From contig OZ038320.1 in the NCBI GenBank assembly GCA_964035795.1, forward strand, positions 15,873,760-15,937,759: a stretch of DNA of 64,000 bases. The letters are read 5' to 3'. Shown here piece after piece: positions 34,415 to 48,566 of this stretch (positions within the stretch are counted from its first letter, which is position 1; each line of letters begins with the position of its first letter). Under the pieces are notes generated by a model that had not been told where the DNA came from, did no database searches, and saw only the letters and a program-made list of their open reading frames with translations. This DNA comes from Pterobdella sp. o SKG-2022. Taxonomy: Eukaryota; Annelida; Clitellata; Hirudinida; Piscicolidae. The position numbers and the translations under genes are program-made.

Positions 34415-36370
34415 TAGCAGATTATGCTCCAATAGAGGTAGACGCTGAAGAAAAATCTAAAAACTTTTATGAAATCTTGCAAGAACAACTTCCCAAAGTC
34501 AACAAAAAAGAACATGTGATAGTTTTGGAAGACTTCAACGCACGAGTTGAACCACTTGTAAACCCGTCACGACTCCATCGTCGTCACAACCCAGACAAAA
34601 CAAGTGTGAATGGCACAAGGTTAGTTGACTTCTACAATAGCAACGGTCTGATTATAACAAACACCATCTTCCCACACAGAAGAATAGACCTTAAACCTAG
34701 TATCACCCAACTCAAAAAGAAGGACATGTCCTTGATTATGTACTCATCAGCCATCAGTTACGAGCAAAGATATGTGATACCAAGGTCATTCGGAAAACAA
34801 CTCATCTCAGAGCATAATCTGGTTATATCCATTTTAAACAGAATAAAAAACGTCATAGAAAACCAACTGGGTAAAAACCAATGTGGTTTCAGGCCGAATA
34901 GAGGTCGCTGCGACCAAATATTTGCTCTGCTTCATTGATCTTCAAATGGCTTATGACACAGTCAACCGAGATGCTCTCTGGGAAATACTGTCGAAATACT
35001 TCAGCTTGCCAAGAATAATCATTCGTATCTTTAAAGCTTCTCATAACTGTACAACAAGAGCGATCCGGGCTGATGGATAGTTGTCTGAAGAGTTACCCAT
35101 CAGCGTTAGGGTGAAACAAGGAGATATGCTGGCTCCTATGCTTTTCAATAAATACCTCGACGCTGTGATGTTAGTGGCACTCAAGAAGCACCTAAACAAA
35201 AGTATTCGCATTGAATGTAGCCACAATGCCTCGTTAATGTCCAACAGTCGTCATAAGATAGAAGAAGCTATCTGTACAATCCCTAGCTTATGCTGATGAT
35301 ATAATGATCACAAGCGACAAGATCAAGGACCTCGAATGCCTTGTCACTCCAATAGATGACGTTTGCGACAAACTTGGGTTGAGAATAAACTTCAGCAAAA
35401 CAAAATACATTACCATTCTACCAAAAAATTTGAGTCCAAGCCACAACACAACGCTGTGATGATATAAACATCGAACAAGTGACACAGTTCAAATATCTGG
35501 GCAGTATTTTAAACAGTGATAACACAGTCGATACAGAGATTGAATCACGTATCAATAAGGCATCTCAAATCTTTCGCAGCCCTAGTCGGTTGGTATGGTA
35601 TCAACGGTAAATAAAAGTTTCCACTAAATCAAAACTTCTCAAAACCATTATAATACCAACACTATTATACGGCATCGAAACTTATAATGTTCTTTAAAGC
35701 CACATACAGCATCTCTAGGTATTCAAAAACAGGTATTTGAGAATCATCACGGGTACATTTTTTTGGGATAAACTGAGAAACACCCAACTTCGATGCAACT
35801 CAAAAATACAGCAAGTCGGAGTGATGATTCAACAAAAAAGATTTCAGTGGCTTGGGCACTTGGAAAAAATGGAAAATTCAAGGCTCTAAAAGAAATTAAT
35901 GGTGAGCAAAATTGCTGAGACTGCACGGTTTCAAGGAGGTCAAAAAAGAGATGGCACAACCTAATCTATAGTGACCTGAAAAAGCTAAACATTGTTGACA
36001 ACTAGAAGACAGAAGCTTGTAACAGAAACGATTGGCGAAAAAAAATAAAATCGCTATCGCAAAAAAACAAATGAAAAAGCTGAAAAAAAAGAACAATCAA
36101 AAAAACAGCTGAAAAAGAGTATTTTGAATGTTCACAACAAAAGCTCTTCATTCTAATGCCAGCATTCAGGTTGCAACAAAATAGGAGTGAACAAGGCTGG
36201 CCTCATCAACCACTGGCGCCAAGTCCACAATACAACCCGTTACATCATTGCCCTATTTGCAACAACGTGTTAAAAAAGCAAGGACTTCATAACCACGTGA
36301 AAAAATGTTTCAGAAGTAAATCTTCAGTGCACTTATTGTCAAATGGATAACGCACTTCCGAGGTCCAAGG
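34415..36370 (+). mobile_element. LINE B, copy 2 (internally deleted)
   Basis: In order: endonuclease C-terminal part (DYAPIEVDAEEKSKNFYE, LEDFNARVEPL, IITNTIFPHRR), then a jump at about 34845 from endonuclease end to RT (NQLGKNQCGFRPNRGRCDQI), VKQGDMLAPMLFNKYLDAVM, YADDIMITSDKIKDLEC, RLVWYQR, a decayed C-terminus and the finger region ending GGACTTCATAACCACGTG. The linker and first part of the RT are deleted. Many stops. The tail ATGGATAACGCACTTCC-AG matches the LINE B tail at 7801-7828. It is the reference for reading the inverted copy at 6497. Confidence 0.85.
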
Positions 36371-36945
36371 TGTATGCAGAAGAGAAGACTCTAATGGTTT
36401 AGCCACGATGAAGAAAATGCAGAATAATCATTCACCAAAGAAACTTTTGTTAAGATAAAAGATGGTGAAAGGCATCAAGAGGAACAAAAACAGAATTTTC
36501 ATGATCTCATACATGCAGATCTGAATGAAGTGAATTTGGTGGCGACTTGAAGAACAAAAGCGAGAAATAGAAAGAAATGGCGCACCAACATCTACAACCT
36601 TCCTAATGATTTTAATGAACGTAAGGAATCAACAGAAAAATCAAAAAAAGATTTTGCTAGAAGTCGATACAATAGCAACAACAATAATTCCAACAACAAA
36701 AACAATTCTGTTTAAGCGTTATTTATGCATGTTCCCTGATTGAAACAAAATAGCTGCCAATAAAGCTGGTTCAGCTAACCATGTAAGACAAAGGCACTGA
36801 GTTCAAGAAAGCATTCTATGTCAATATTGCGGGCTGAGTTTTAAACGACAAGGCATTCACAACCACCAAAAGCAATGTTCTGTTTTCAATGCTTGTGTGC
36901 ACCTGCCTCATGGTGAATAAATGCAGAAAAAGAAGTGTGTGTGTT
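36371..36945 (+). mobile_element. LINE A, copy 2 (3-prime end only)
   Basis: Begins with GTGTATGCAGAAGAGAAGAC, exactly where the LINE B tail ends, and matches the last 550 bases of LINE A (compare 44490-45016): decayed C-terminus, fingers (GSANHVRQRH-like, then CQYCGLSFKRQGIHNHQKQC), the tail GTGCACCTGCCTCATGGTG and a short GT tract. It looks inserted into the GT end of LINE B copy 2. Confidence 0.8.
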
Positions 36946-37009
36946 GCGTGAGCCACCAATAAGATGGCTCCGCGATTTTTTCGTAAACCGTTGCTATTGC
37001 ATTTGGCAA

Positions 37010-38150
37010 TTCCCTAATGACCTAGAACTCTTTGCCAAGCCTGGTAGTCTTTACCAACACGAGCGTTGAAATCGCCGAGTAGAATGAGTTTATCCGACTG
37101 TGAAACAGTAGAAACGAGGGTTTCCAGCTTTTCATAGAATTTATCCTTTACGTCATCTGTATTAGTCATAGTAGGAGCGTATGCACTTATGAGGATAGCA
37201 GATTTTTTTCCCAAAAAGAAATTTTAGTGTCATAAGACGGTCTTTCAAGCCATCCGGGACACTATCAAGTTTCTTCACTATGTGGTTTTCAATAGCAAAA
37301 CCAACTCCAGCTTCACGTCGTTCACTCTTGTTCCTTCCACTCCAGAAAAAATGTAGCCATCACCAATTTCAGTGAGATGTCTTTTGCCTGAGAGACGGGT
37401 TTCATCTGGGAACGCTCAAGTTCTCTGTCAATCAGAGCTGTTCTGCGTTCTGGTTTTTCTGATTTGTTAGAATCTATTAAAGTTCTAACATTCCAACATG
37501 ATAAAGTTAAAAAAGTGGATTTTTATTTGGACCGCAAAGATGGGAAACTTGCCAACTCGGTTTGCTGACCGAGTATGAGTAGAACAGGCTATTTTTGGAG
37601 CACCTTTTCTAGCTCCGTCCTTAATCAAGAAGGCAAGCAGAGCTATCCTAAAGAGGGCTGCTTGGTCGCTCAGGAGGCTGCCGAACTTCCCTGCTGCTCT
37701 AGGTTCAAGGAAGAACGACCATCTGGCCTGAGCCGCCTGTGTGCAGGTTTGCAACTACAGCTTCCAGTGTTTCCGCACCTGCTGCTTCACCGCTCTTCCA
37801 ACGCTTCAATAAATTTTCAGTGGTCTTATTGCCATGACCTGCGCTGAAATGAGATTTAAGTAAAGAAGGCTTGCGCAGCACCAGCCTCACTCTATCGTGC
37901 TGAAAAACCCGAGCCAGCGGCAGACACGGTCAAGACAGCTGGAGACTATCTGAATGCAGGAGTTGCCGGAGGGCACGCTAATGCATCATCAAACCACCTA
38001 AGGGGCTCCACTCATGATATATGTTCGGGTTTTCTCCCTAAGTCTTTACTTTTAACGAGGAGCTAATCCGCAAGGCAGCGGTGATACTAGGCTGATGACA
38101 CGGTTTGGTCATCGTTGAATAATCTGTGGCGCGGACAAAACTTGCTGGTT
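37010..38150 (-). mobile_element. LINE C 5-prime end, antisense
   Basis: On the minus strand from about 38150: a GC-richer 5-prime region without a clear frame, then LSCWNVRTLIDSNKSEKPER (about 37440-37495), frameshifted middle blocks, and [20 protein letters not shown] with [20 protein letters not shown] (37015-37200). These are LINE endonuclease blocks, ending abruptly at 37010. Base composition here is far less AT-rich than its surroundings, so the insertion may be younger. Confidence 0.75.
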
Positions 38151-38212
38151 AAATTTTGATCAATTTTAAAAAATACTTATAATTCTATTATCATCACATA
38201 TTACAGTAAATC

Positions 38213-39194
38213 CCGTCCCGATGTTGCACCACCTTGACGAGGTAGAACGGCTTATGTGTCCCAGTAACTCTCAAGGCTATATGAGTGGAGGCTTTGGCTT
38301 CTGGTAGGTTCAACCATGCTCAAAAGGTTTGAGAAGTAGGGTTCAGACAAAACGGTGCATTCTGGCCCTCTAAGTTGGGGGTTGTGCTGCGGGTTAACTA
38401 CCTACACATAGAAAAAAGGCAAATTACAGAAACCAACAACAACTATAACCAGAAATCCTCTGTTTCAGGGAGAGCTGGAATTTCTTTTAGGAAATTTATG
38501 ACGCGTTGCAGCCAAACCCATCAGGGAGCTGCAGGGCTGAAAACCCATCCTCACCTAGAAATACTCTAATATAAGTATCCTAGATTTCTCTCACACAATT
38601 CTGTTTTTCTGGGAACATGGAATGTGAGAACACTTTGGGAGACAGGAAAATGTGCACAAACAGCGAGGGAAAATGCAGAGATACAAGCTCACACTCAAGG
38701 GCATATGAGAAGTACGTTGGACTGGTCATGGAAAGACCAAACTGCAAACAGGGGAGACGTTGCTCTATTTAGGCAAAAACAAAGAACGCCATGAAGCTGG
38801 TATAGGACTCCTTTTGTCCAAAAAAGCGGCAAAGAGTTTGCCTTCGACAGATCCTACGTTTGAGATGGTTCGACAGAGTGCCGAACGCGGAGCTATGAAA
38901 AACCACCTATCAACAACCAATGAATGTCCAAGTCAAATGACGAAAATGACGATGGATTGGTCACACCCTACGAAAAAAGCCTGGAAATATTACCAGACAG
39001 GCGCTTGAATAGAACCCTCAAGAAAAGTGAAGTAGGGGACGTTCAAAGCAGACCTGGAGAAGAAGTCTAAACTGTGAGCTGCGGAACTCTGGCTTAACAT
39101 GAGAAAAAGTCAAAACCAGCACCAGAGACAGAGGGAGGTGGAAGAAAGTTTTTGAGGCCATATGCTCCCTTAGGAGTTTAAAGGAATAGTAATA
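38213..39194 (+). mobile_element. Internally deleted RTE-type LINE with target-site duplication
   Basis: 982 bases flanked by the identical 13-mer ATTACAGTAAATC (38200-38212 and 39195-39207). The left part is a 5-prime region followed by endonuclease (FLGTWNVRTLWETGKCAQTA, EAGIGLLLSKKAAKS). At about 38835 it jumps to the C-terminus (CLRQILRLRWFDRVPNAELW, WRWIGHTLRKKPGNITRQAL, RGRWKKVFEAICSLRSLKE in mixed frames). The whole RT is missing, about 2 kb judged from the family's usual length. The intact ends and clean duplication show that it was inserted as one short unit or lost its middle afterwards. Confidence 0.85.
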
Positions 39195-39207
39195 ATTACA
39201 GTAAATC

Positions 39208-40339
39208 TGGAAAATTAATATAATTCTTTTGTCTTTTTGGAATTTTAGTCTTTATAAAAATTCTTAATCTATTCTATTTGGAGATTTGTGATCCTACTTA
39301 TTAATACGTACAAAAATAATGATTTTGATAAATATAATTGCAATGAAATTATGAAACAAACACTCGTGAATATATTTTCAAGTGAATTTATTTACATACT
39401 ATATTCTACTTCTAAGTTTATAATTATTTTTACGAACATATGAAAAAAAACAACATACTGATTCATTAAGAATATTTAAACTACATTTTTAACAAAAAAA
39501 ATATGTTTGTCTAAGAGTTCAGCTGTATCATAAACGATCGCCTCAAGATTTTAAACTATTCTCAGATCTCTGAGCCCTCTTTCGTAGAATTTTTACCAAC
39601 CACCAAACATTCAATCACCATAAAAAAAAATTATGGAAAAAGGAATAAAAATAAAAGTCAAACCAATTCTTTCAACACAAAATACCTCTCAGAGCTATCA
39701 AAAAGGGATTATCGAAGCTCAAAATATTGAGATGTTTTATGATATTTGAGAACTTTTAGGAAACTGTATTGTTTTTGTTAATATGTAAATTAAAAAATTG
39801 CTATAAATGAGATTTAATGTTAAATTTTTATTCAAAATTTTAATTTTAATTACAAAGATATAAAGTTGATGATGAAACAAGCCAAAAAATATAATATATT
39901 CACAAGATAAAACACACGAGTTTAACACAGTTCAAAGACCTAAACATAAATCAGGGTTATTATGGTATTAAAATAATTTTTGAATGTACTCTTAAATGCT
40001 AGAATTAAAAAAATTGAAATTTAAAAACTTTATTTATTATTTTTTTTAAATTTATTTTGAAGCTTTATTTCAAATAAACTCAGTTTAGATAATACGTGGT
40101 TTAAATTAATATTAATTATTGAAGACATAGATACTAAATACTTGAATAAATTCAATTTGGTGACAATTAAATATTTAATTCATAATTCAAGGTTGAAGAA
40201 TTGAAATTTATTGCGAAAGTCATAGTTTTAATTGTTAATAGTGTGAATTTAAAAGACTTAAATTACATTTTTATATACTTGAATTTGGAGAAGAATGTTC
40301 TTACTTATGAGCTTTGTATTTTTATCAAAAAATTTTTTC
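39208..40339. other. AT-rich intergenic DNA
   Basis: No supported gene or repeat before LINE A copy 3. Confidence 0.4.
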
Positions 40340-42190
40340 TGGATACAATTAATAATTAAACTTACTCACCTTTCATCTTTTAATGAAACAAAAGTGTGAA
40401 AAACCCCTTTAAAACCCAAAATGAAATAACTAAAAAGAACTCAGCCGATAACATACCAGTACAGAAAAAACATCACACCATATCCTCAGAAACGAAGGTT
40501 GAGAGAACATACATTGGATGCTGGAACGTAGGAAGCCTGAGAAAACCTACAAATTTCAGCTTCAAACTGAAAAATGTAATTGAGACAATAAAGTTGAAAA
40601 ACTTGTCCTTATTAGCTATGTCAGAGGTGCAGTGTGTAGGTAGTGATATTCTGGAAGTGGATGAAACAACGGTGCTATTTTCCGAGCTTCCAGAAAAGAA
40701 AGACGGAAACCAAAGAGGAGTAGTTGTTGCTCTTTGAGGTAATCTGCGAACAGCTTGGAAAGAAGAAGGCACCCATAAAATGATTTTTGAGAGAATAAAA
40801 GTGAACAGAAACTACTTGAACTTTATCGCTGTATATGCACCTACCTTGCTTACTTGATGTCGAAACCGAGTCTGAAAATTTCTACGAGGTCTTACAACAG
40901 CAGATAGATGAGTCAAACAAGAAAGACTTACAATAGTTTTAGGAAACTTTAACACTCGAGTTGGACCTCTCAACATTTCATCTCGGCTCCATGGCCCACA
41001 AAACGCTGATGTAAGAAATAGGAATGAAACAAGATTGGTAGAGTTTTGCAACAGCAATGGTCTAATCATAACCAATACCATTTTCCCGCACAAAAAATAC
41101 ATCAGTGGACGTGGCACCACCCAAACCAGAATGGAGGCCATGTTCTTGATTATATCCTTATCAGCCACCAACATAGATCCCGAATATATGAGACAAAAAG
41201 CAGGAAAAAAACAATTCATATATCAGACCATAATTTAGTCATATCAAAAATAATACTAAACACCAACAGGAAATACAAATACACAACGAAAAAAACTTTC
41301 ACCGACACAACAAATAAACTTCACACAAGAGTAACAAATCCAACAAAACTCAATGCAGACAACATAAACAAATTGAAAGAAAAACTGGGAAGTAACTTGG
41401 AAAATATTAATTTTCATGAACCCATTGGAGATACATACAATTTTTTTAAGGAAAGTTTTGTAAACGCTTCAGTTACAACTTTGCCAAAAAAAACTGTTTA
41501 AAAAACAATGGGTCACTGATGAAGTGAAGAAACTCTGTGATGAAAAATCAAAATGCCATTTTCGAATAAAAGCTTTGAAAGCATATGGTCATGCAGTCCC
41601 ACAAGATCTAACACATTGCTAACCAACCAAGGAAAGGTACTATCAAAAAAAGCTTGCAAAAAAGCAATAGATACATATTATGAGAAAAAAGCTAAAGAGG
41701 CAGAAAAGCTAACAGAATCTACCAAACAAGACCATGGAGGGTCTATACTAAAAATTTTAAAGTTAGTGAAAACCTCCAGAATAAAGACCAAAACAAATCT
41801 AAGATCTGAAGATGGTACAAACTTGATAATTTCATCAGACAAAAAACTCTTCATGTAGAAGACATATTTTGAAAAGTATGCCAAAACAGACGCCGTAGTA
41901 GATAATGAACCATACAATGAGCTGATACCCCCATCAACTACACTTGATGCCGAAGCTGTAGAGCTGATGTCGAGACCGATTTCAAAAGCAAAGCTGTTGA
42001 AAGCATTAAAGCAACCAAAATTAGAAACTGTCCCAGGTATCGACGAGGTAAGCTCAAATATGCTCAAAGCTGATGCCAAAATATCTGTAGGCTAGTTGAA
42101 GGTGATCTCAGACAAAATATGGGCGACAGAAACCATCTCAAAAGATTGGAAAAACCAAATTATAGTACCAATCCACGAACATGGTTTTAG
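40340..42190 (+). mobile_element. LINE A, copy 3, 5-prime half
   Basis: Endonuclease from an ATG at 40396: GCWNVGSLRKPTNFSFKLKN, NLSLLAMSEVQCVGSDILEV and KDGNQRGVVVAL, a stop at 40735, then IAVYAPT, LGNFNTRVGPLNISSRLHGP, IITNTIFPHKKYI, a linker, and the start of RT (KVISDKIWATETISKDWKNQ at about 42096-42155). It then stops at the inserted antisense LINE C. Multiple frameshifts. It has the most complete N-terminus of the LINE A copies here. Confidence 0.85.
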
Positions 42191-43812
42191 ATCACGGTGT
42201 GAAAACTCTCTCTTTTGGCTTAACTTCGCGAACGAAGGTTTTATGAAGAGGGGTTCCAACGTCTACTGCAAGCGCGCTCGTGGCTAAGTAGGCTAATGCG
42301 AGATAGGCAGGTACCACCACAGCGACTGCAGATAAAGATTATGTCAAGTACAATTGTTGAGGCATCACAATTTTTCCTTCTGCAACGTTTTTCCTTCAGA
42401 TTAATTCTACAATAATCCTCAAAAGAGAAGGCCGCTTGGTGGATGATGTGACGCCAAGTGCCGCGGTCGGCCGCCAAAGTAGACCACTGACTATGGTCAA
42501 TGTGGCAGGTACTGAGCAATTTTTTCAAGAAGTTTTTATAACGCTTTTTTGGTCCCCCTCTGTCAAGGTGGCCAGTGGAAAGCTCGCCATACAAGATCAT
42601 CTTGGGTAAGCTATAATCGCCCATTCTAGAGACATGTCCTGCCCAGCGTAGCTGTGACTTCATTAGCATGGCTACAATACTAGTGATCTCCACTTGTTCA
42701 ATAACCTCAAAATTGTGACTTAATTGCTCCAGTGAATGTTGAGAATAATGCGGAGACAGCGCTGGTGCAAACGCTCAAGAAGTCGCATGTAGTGACGATA
42801 AGTTACCCATGCTTCAAAGCCCTACAGTAGGGTGGTGAGTATGACGGCTCTGTACACGCTGATTTTGGTGCCCTTCTTCAGATGCTTGTTTTTCCAGACT
42901 CTTTTGTACAATCTGCCAAAAGCGTTGTTTGAATTGGCCAGTCTGTTGTCTATTTTTCTGTAAATCTTGGCATCTGATGTGATTTTGCAGCCCAAGTAGG
43001 TGAACTGGTGGACAGTCTTCAACTCAATCTCTCCATTGGTGATATGTGAAAGGCGATACAATTCTTGAAGTGCAGGTTGGTGGAGAACTTCCGTCTTTTT
43101 CAGGTTGACCTTTAAAACCGAAGAGCTGGGCAGTTTCTGCAAAGCAGGATGTTAGGTGCTGCAAGGCTTTTTCAGTATGTGCAACGAGGGCAGCGTCGTC
43201 GGCAAATAGAAGGTTTTGAACTAACTGCTCACAAGTCTTTGTGTGGGCCAGCAACATCCTTAGGTTGAAAGACTGCTATAGAAGCGATAACAGATGTATA
43301 CAGCATCTTTATCGACAGGGTTTTCCATGCTGAAAAGGATGCTGAACAGAGTTGGAGCCAGAACACACCCTTGTTTCACACCATTGAAAATGGAGAAGGG
43401 TTTAGAGAGGTCACTGCTCAATCTAACTTGGCCGTGCTGGTCTTCATGCAGCTGGATGATCATACTGAGAAACTTTGGGAGACAGCCAAGTTGCTCCATG
43501 ATTAGCCAAAGACCTTTTTTGCTCACCGTGTCAAACGCCTTCGTTAAATTGATAAACGTTACATACAGTGCTTTGTTCTGCTCACGGCACTTTTCTTGAA
43601 GCTGTCTGAGAACAAAAGCCATGTCTGTGGTACTCCGGTTGGCTCTAAAGACACATTGGGTTTCTGGGAAGTGGTCTTCTGCAATAGTAAGTATTAGCCT
43701 ATTCAGGAGCACACAAGCAAAGATTTTGCCTGCAATGGAGAGTAGAGTGATCCCCCTGTAGTAAGAGCAGTCAGACTTTTTCCCTTTATTTTTGTATAGG
43801 GTAATAAAGACT
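42190..43812 (-). mobile_element. LINE C, copy 2, antisense, nested in LINE A
   Basis: On the minus strand from 43812: ITLYKNKGKKSDCSYYRGIT and LLSIAGKIFACVLLNRLI, CVFRANRSTTDMAFVLRQLQ, INLTKAFDTVSKKGLWLIME, NGVKQGCVLAPTLFSILFSM, FADDAALVAHTEKALQHL (about 43180-43220), a TYLGCKITSDAKIYRKI block, SQLRWAGHVSRMGDYSLPK and a C-terminal finger CSRCGGTCLSRISLLSHERA. It is 5-prime truncated within the RT fingers. LINE A sequence flanks it on both sides, so it inserted into LINE A or replaced its middle; about 1 kb of LINE A RT is missing. Confidence 0.85.
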
Positions 43813-45432
<1,620 letters not shown>

Positions 45433-45433
45433 C

Positions 45434-45960
45434 GTAGGCTTGAGTAAAATGGCTTCCGTTAAATTCGAAGTATTCAAAAATTTGAAGTTGAAGTTTTTAG
45501 TTAAAAATCTTTTCAAAATGTTTAAAATAAATAATGTAACAAGTTGATAATATTTTTTTCTAAAAAATCTCTTGTTGGATAAATACAAAAGTTCAAAATA
45601 GTCTCTAATCACACCGAAATAACTCAAAAAATTGTAATTAGTGAAATAATTATTCAAAACATAAAAAAACAATTAAAAGTATTTGAAATCTAAAAAAAAA
45701 TCAAGTTTAAATTCAAAATTTGGATATAAGCAGAAATGGCGGTCGAACAGTTAAAAGTGAAAATTATTATTTTTAATTGGCTGCGGAGAAAAAACTTCAA
45801 AATTTCAACGAAAGTCTTCAAAATAGAGCCTTCGAAAAGGGTTTTAAGAAACTTCGTCTATCTGATCACTGGCAATGCAAAAGAAGAACATCACATTAGA
45901 TCTTTAGATAAATTGCACTTTCTGCAGTTTGGTGCACCAAAAAAAGTGCATGTGTGCCTA
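45434..45960 (+). repeat. Module M, copy 2
   Basis: Begins GTAGGCTTGAGTAAAATGGC and aligns with 5075-5602, by eye about four positions in five. Ends CTGCAGTTTGGTGCACC then AAAAAAAGTGCATGTGTG, a decayed form of the LINE A-like tail of copy 1. An 84-codon frame at 45736-45990 overlaps it but is not kept in copy 1, so I do not call a gene. Confidence 0.65.
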
Positions 45961-47376
45961 CAAAATCAAATAATAGATCGTTATACTTAGTTCGTTAACT
46001 CTATCTATACACTCGTTGTTATAAATAGTTTGAAAATAAAAACGTAATGAACTATTTTTGAAAAGATGAATCTCAAGAGAAATGAAGAACTTCTAACAAA
46101 TCCACGAAAATGATAGATGGAAGCTTAAAAGTAGCTTCAAAGTGTAGAGCAGATATAGGCGTAACGATAAGCGACTTATTTAATTAATGGAAACTATGTC
46201 CTTATTTTAAAAATAAACAAAATGATCAGGCATTTTCAAAGTCAATGCTCTTCCCTAGAGCTTCCATGCAATAAATTCCGATTGGATGGCCATAAATTTT
46301 ATCAAAAGGTTCGACCATTTTACAAAGTCATAATTCAATGTAATATGTGCGTAGCATGTTCAGACACCTTATGACAAATTATTTTATAAATTACCGTTTT
46401 AAATAACTATTTTATTTATGGATTAAAAAAGCATTTGATACAGGGAAGAGTATTTGTCTCAAAGGTCCTATAAAATTTCCATGAAAGAAAATAAATTTTT
46501 TAGTCGAAAACTTTTGAAATAAAGCCAAAAACTGCTGAAGAGAAATAAAGTATAATTTTTTATATTTTCTTTTTAAATATAATTTTAAAGAACTGAAAAT
46601 AAGAAAAACATATAAAAAAATTTTTAAAACAATTATTTTTTTCAGTTTTGAAATTATTTGGAAAAATCCATTCTTAAAATAAATTTTTTTACAAAATACT
46701 ATACGATTTTTTCCACGATATGAAAAATGGCGTGCGAAAAGTTGTGAGACTGGACAAGCTTTTTGATGATTGAGTGCTCAGTGCTTACCCGCACAGCCTT
46801 TTTCATTCCATGTTTATTGAAATTAAAACACTTACATCTTTTTTAAAATCTTGACTTGAAAGTTTATCGTAGTGAGAAAAGCAGATTGTTTACTATATTA
46901 AAGTAAACGTACTATTTCCTAATTCAAATCCTAATTACTTTACAGAAGTTATATTTGATTTCAAAATAATTAAATTTTTTTTCAATTTGAATTTTTAGTC
47001 GAACTTAATTTGGAAAAGAATTGAAACAATTTATTCAGTTCACTGATGCATTCAACTATACAAAGTCTGAAACAATGATAGAGACAACACCAAATTGAAT
47101 ACTCTATCATGAAATTGATTTTTTATAACAAAAAATGTAAAAACATTATAGAAAATCACAAAGAAAATGGACTCATATGGAAAAAAAATTGCAAAAAATA
47201 TTTTTTTGAAGAGCAAACAACCGAATGCTATAGTACATTTTGTGTGTTTGTATTTACCAAAGTTGCTAAATGAATGAGAAGAGTATTAACGACGATAGAT
47301 GAAATGACAGCAAAAGATAGGGTATGACATTAATGTATTTATAGTCTCGATATAAAACCATAGATGCAAGTTGTCA
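45961..47376. other. AT-rich intergenic DNA
   Basis: Nothing recognised up to the second assembly gap. Confidence 0.4.
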
Positions 47377-47576
47377 NNNNNNNNNNNNNNNNNNNNNNNN
47401 NNNNNNNNNNNNNNNNNNNNNNNNNNNNNNNNNNNNNNNNNNNNNNNNNNNNNNNNNNNNNNNNNNNNNNNNNNNNNNNNNNNNNNNNNNNNNNNNNNNN
47501 NNNNNNNNNNNNNNNNNNNNNNNNNNNNNNNNNNNNNNNNNNNNNNNNNNNNNNNNNNNNNNNNNNNNNNNNNNNN
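47377..47576. other. Assembly gap (200 N)
   Basis: Run of exactly 200 N. Confidence 1.
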
Positions 47577-48408
47577 ACTTTTCTGGATTTTTCGAAAATT
47601 TGGAAAACTTCAGGTCTCGATGTACTTGCATCCTGAAAGACTTGCTTTGCGTTGCAATATAAATCTGTTTACAATTTAGATTGAGCTCCAAACATTTTAT
47701 GCCGTATAAAACTTTCATGATTTTAATACTGTTACGTTAATTTTATTTTTAACAAATGAAAAAGTAATTATGTTACATACATTTATATTCAATCATAATC
47801 CGATGTAAAATAAGCTTATTGCTCTCAAATGTGTTCAGAATTGCAGCCTCCTCAATCGAAACCAGTGCATACTTAACGACCCAAACAGACTTTTCTAGCT
47901 TGACTGTGAAGTAACATATTGAAATTTCTAATGAAGGTGATTGTTCAGACGAAAAAATCTTTGTTTTCAAAATTGAAAAAAGATTAATGATTAATTTATG
48001 CAGATGTGTTTTTTGTGCAGTTACAGTGAAAGAGCAATCTACAATAAATAAAAAGACGTATTTATAAGAGTCAAGCAATAAATCTTGTAAAAATATAAAA
48101 AGGCAACTATATTTTTCTCATCATTCATTGATCATTTATTTTCAAACAATAAACGTAAAAAGTTACAAAAAAAAATTTTCAATCGAAACCCACGAAACAT
48201 TTAGCTCACAATATGCTGAAAGGCAGATCGGGTTAATGATTCTTTAATTCTTCTCACACCCCAAATGAATAAATATTCCCTATCGCTACACTAACACTGG
48301 TATTTACACGGTAAAAATTCCTTTTTCTTTATTATTCGTCTCATTTACGGTTAGTTTTTATGTGTTCTTTGTATTATAGACATAATTAATAATTCATAAT
48401 TATTTTTT
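47577..48408. other. AT-rich stretch, nothing recognised
   Basis: A 101-codon minus-strand frame (47773-48078) has no recognisable domain and is not called. Confidence 0.4.
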
Positions 48409-48566
48409 GGCCCCTATAGCTCAGCTGGTAGAGCATTAGACTGGTTAACTAAAGTAACCGGGTTCAATACCTCGTGGGCCGACAATTATATACACAAGTG
48501 AAACGTCTGTTGAGTTAACGAAATTCCAATATGGGGCGACTAAAAGCCGATTAAAAAAGAAAAAAA
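48409..48566 (+). mobile_element. tRNA-Thr-like SINE, copy 2
   Basis: Head GGCCCCTATAGCTCAGCTGG with an intact A box, anticodon loop CTGGTTA (GGT at the anticodon position), B box GGGTTCAATAC, then a body shared with 20487-20657 (GACAATTATATACACAAGTG, CCAATATGGGGCGACTAAAA) and an A-rich tail. Mismatches in the acceptor (C-T, then T-G), anticodon (A-A) and T stems (C-C) argue against a functional tRNA. Its body is about 15 bases shorter than that of copy 1. Confidence 0.85.

Noticed and set aside
48409..48483. A functional tRNA gene
   Set aside because: Mismatches in the acceptor, anticodon and T stems, and the head is followed by a body shared with 20487-20657, so it is a SINE.
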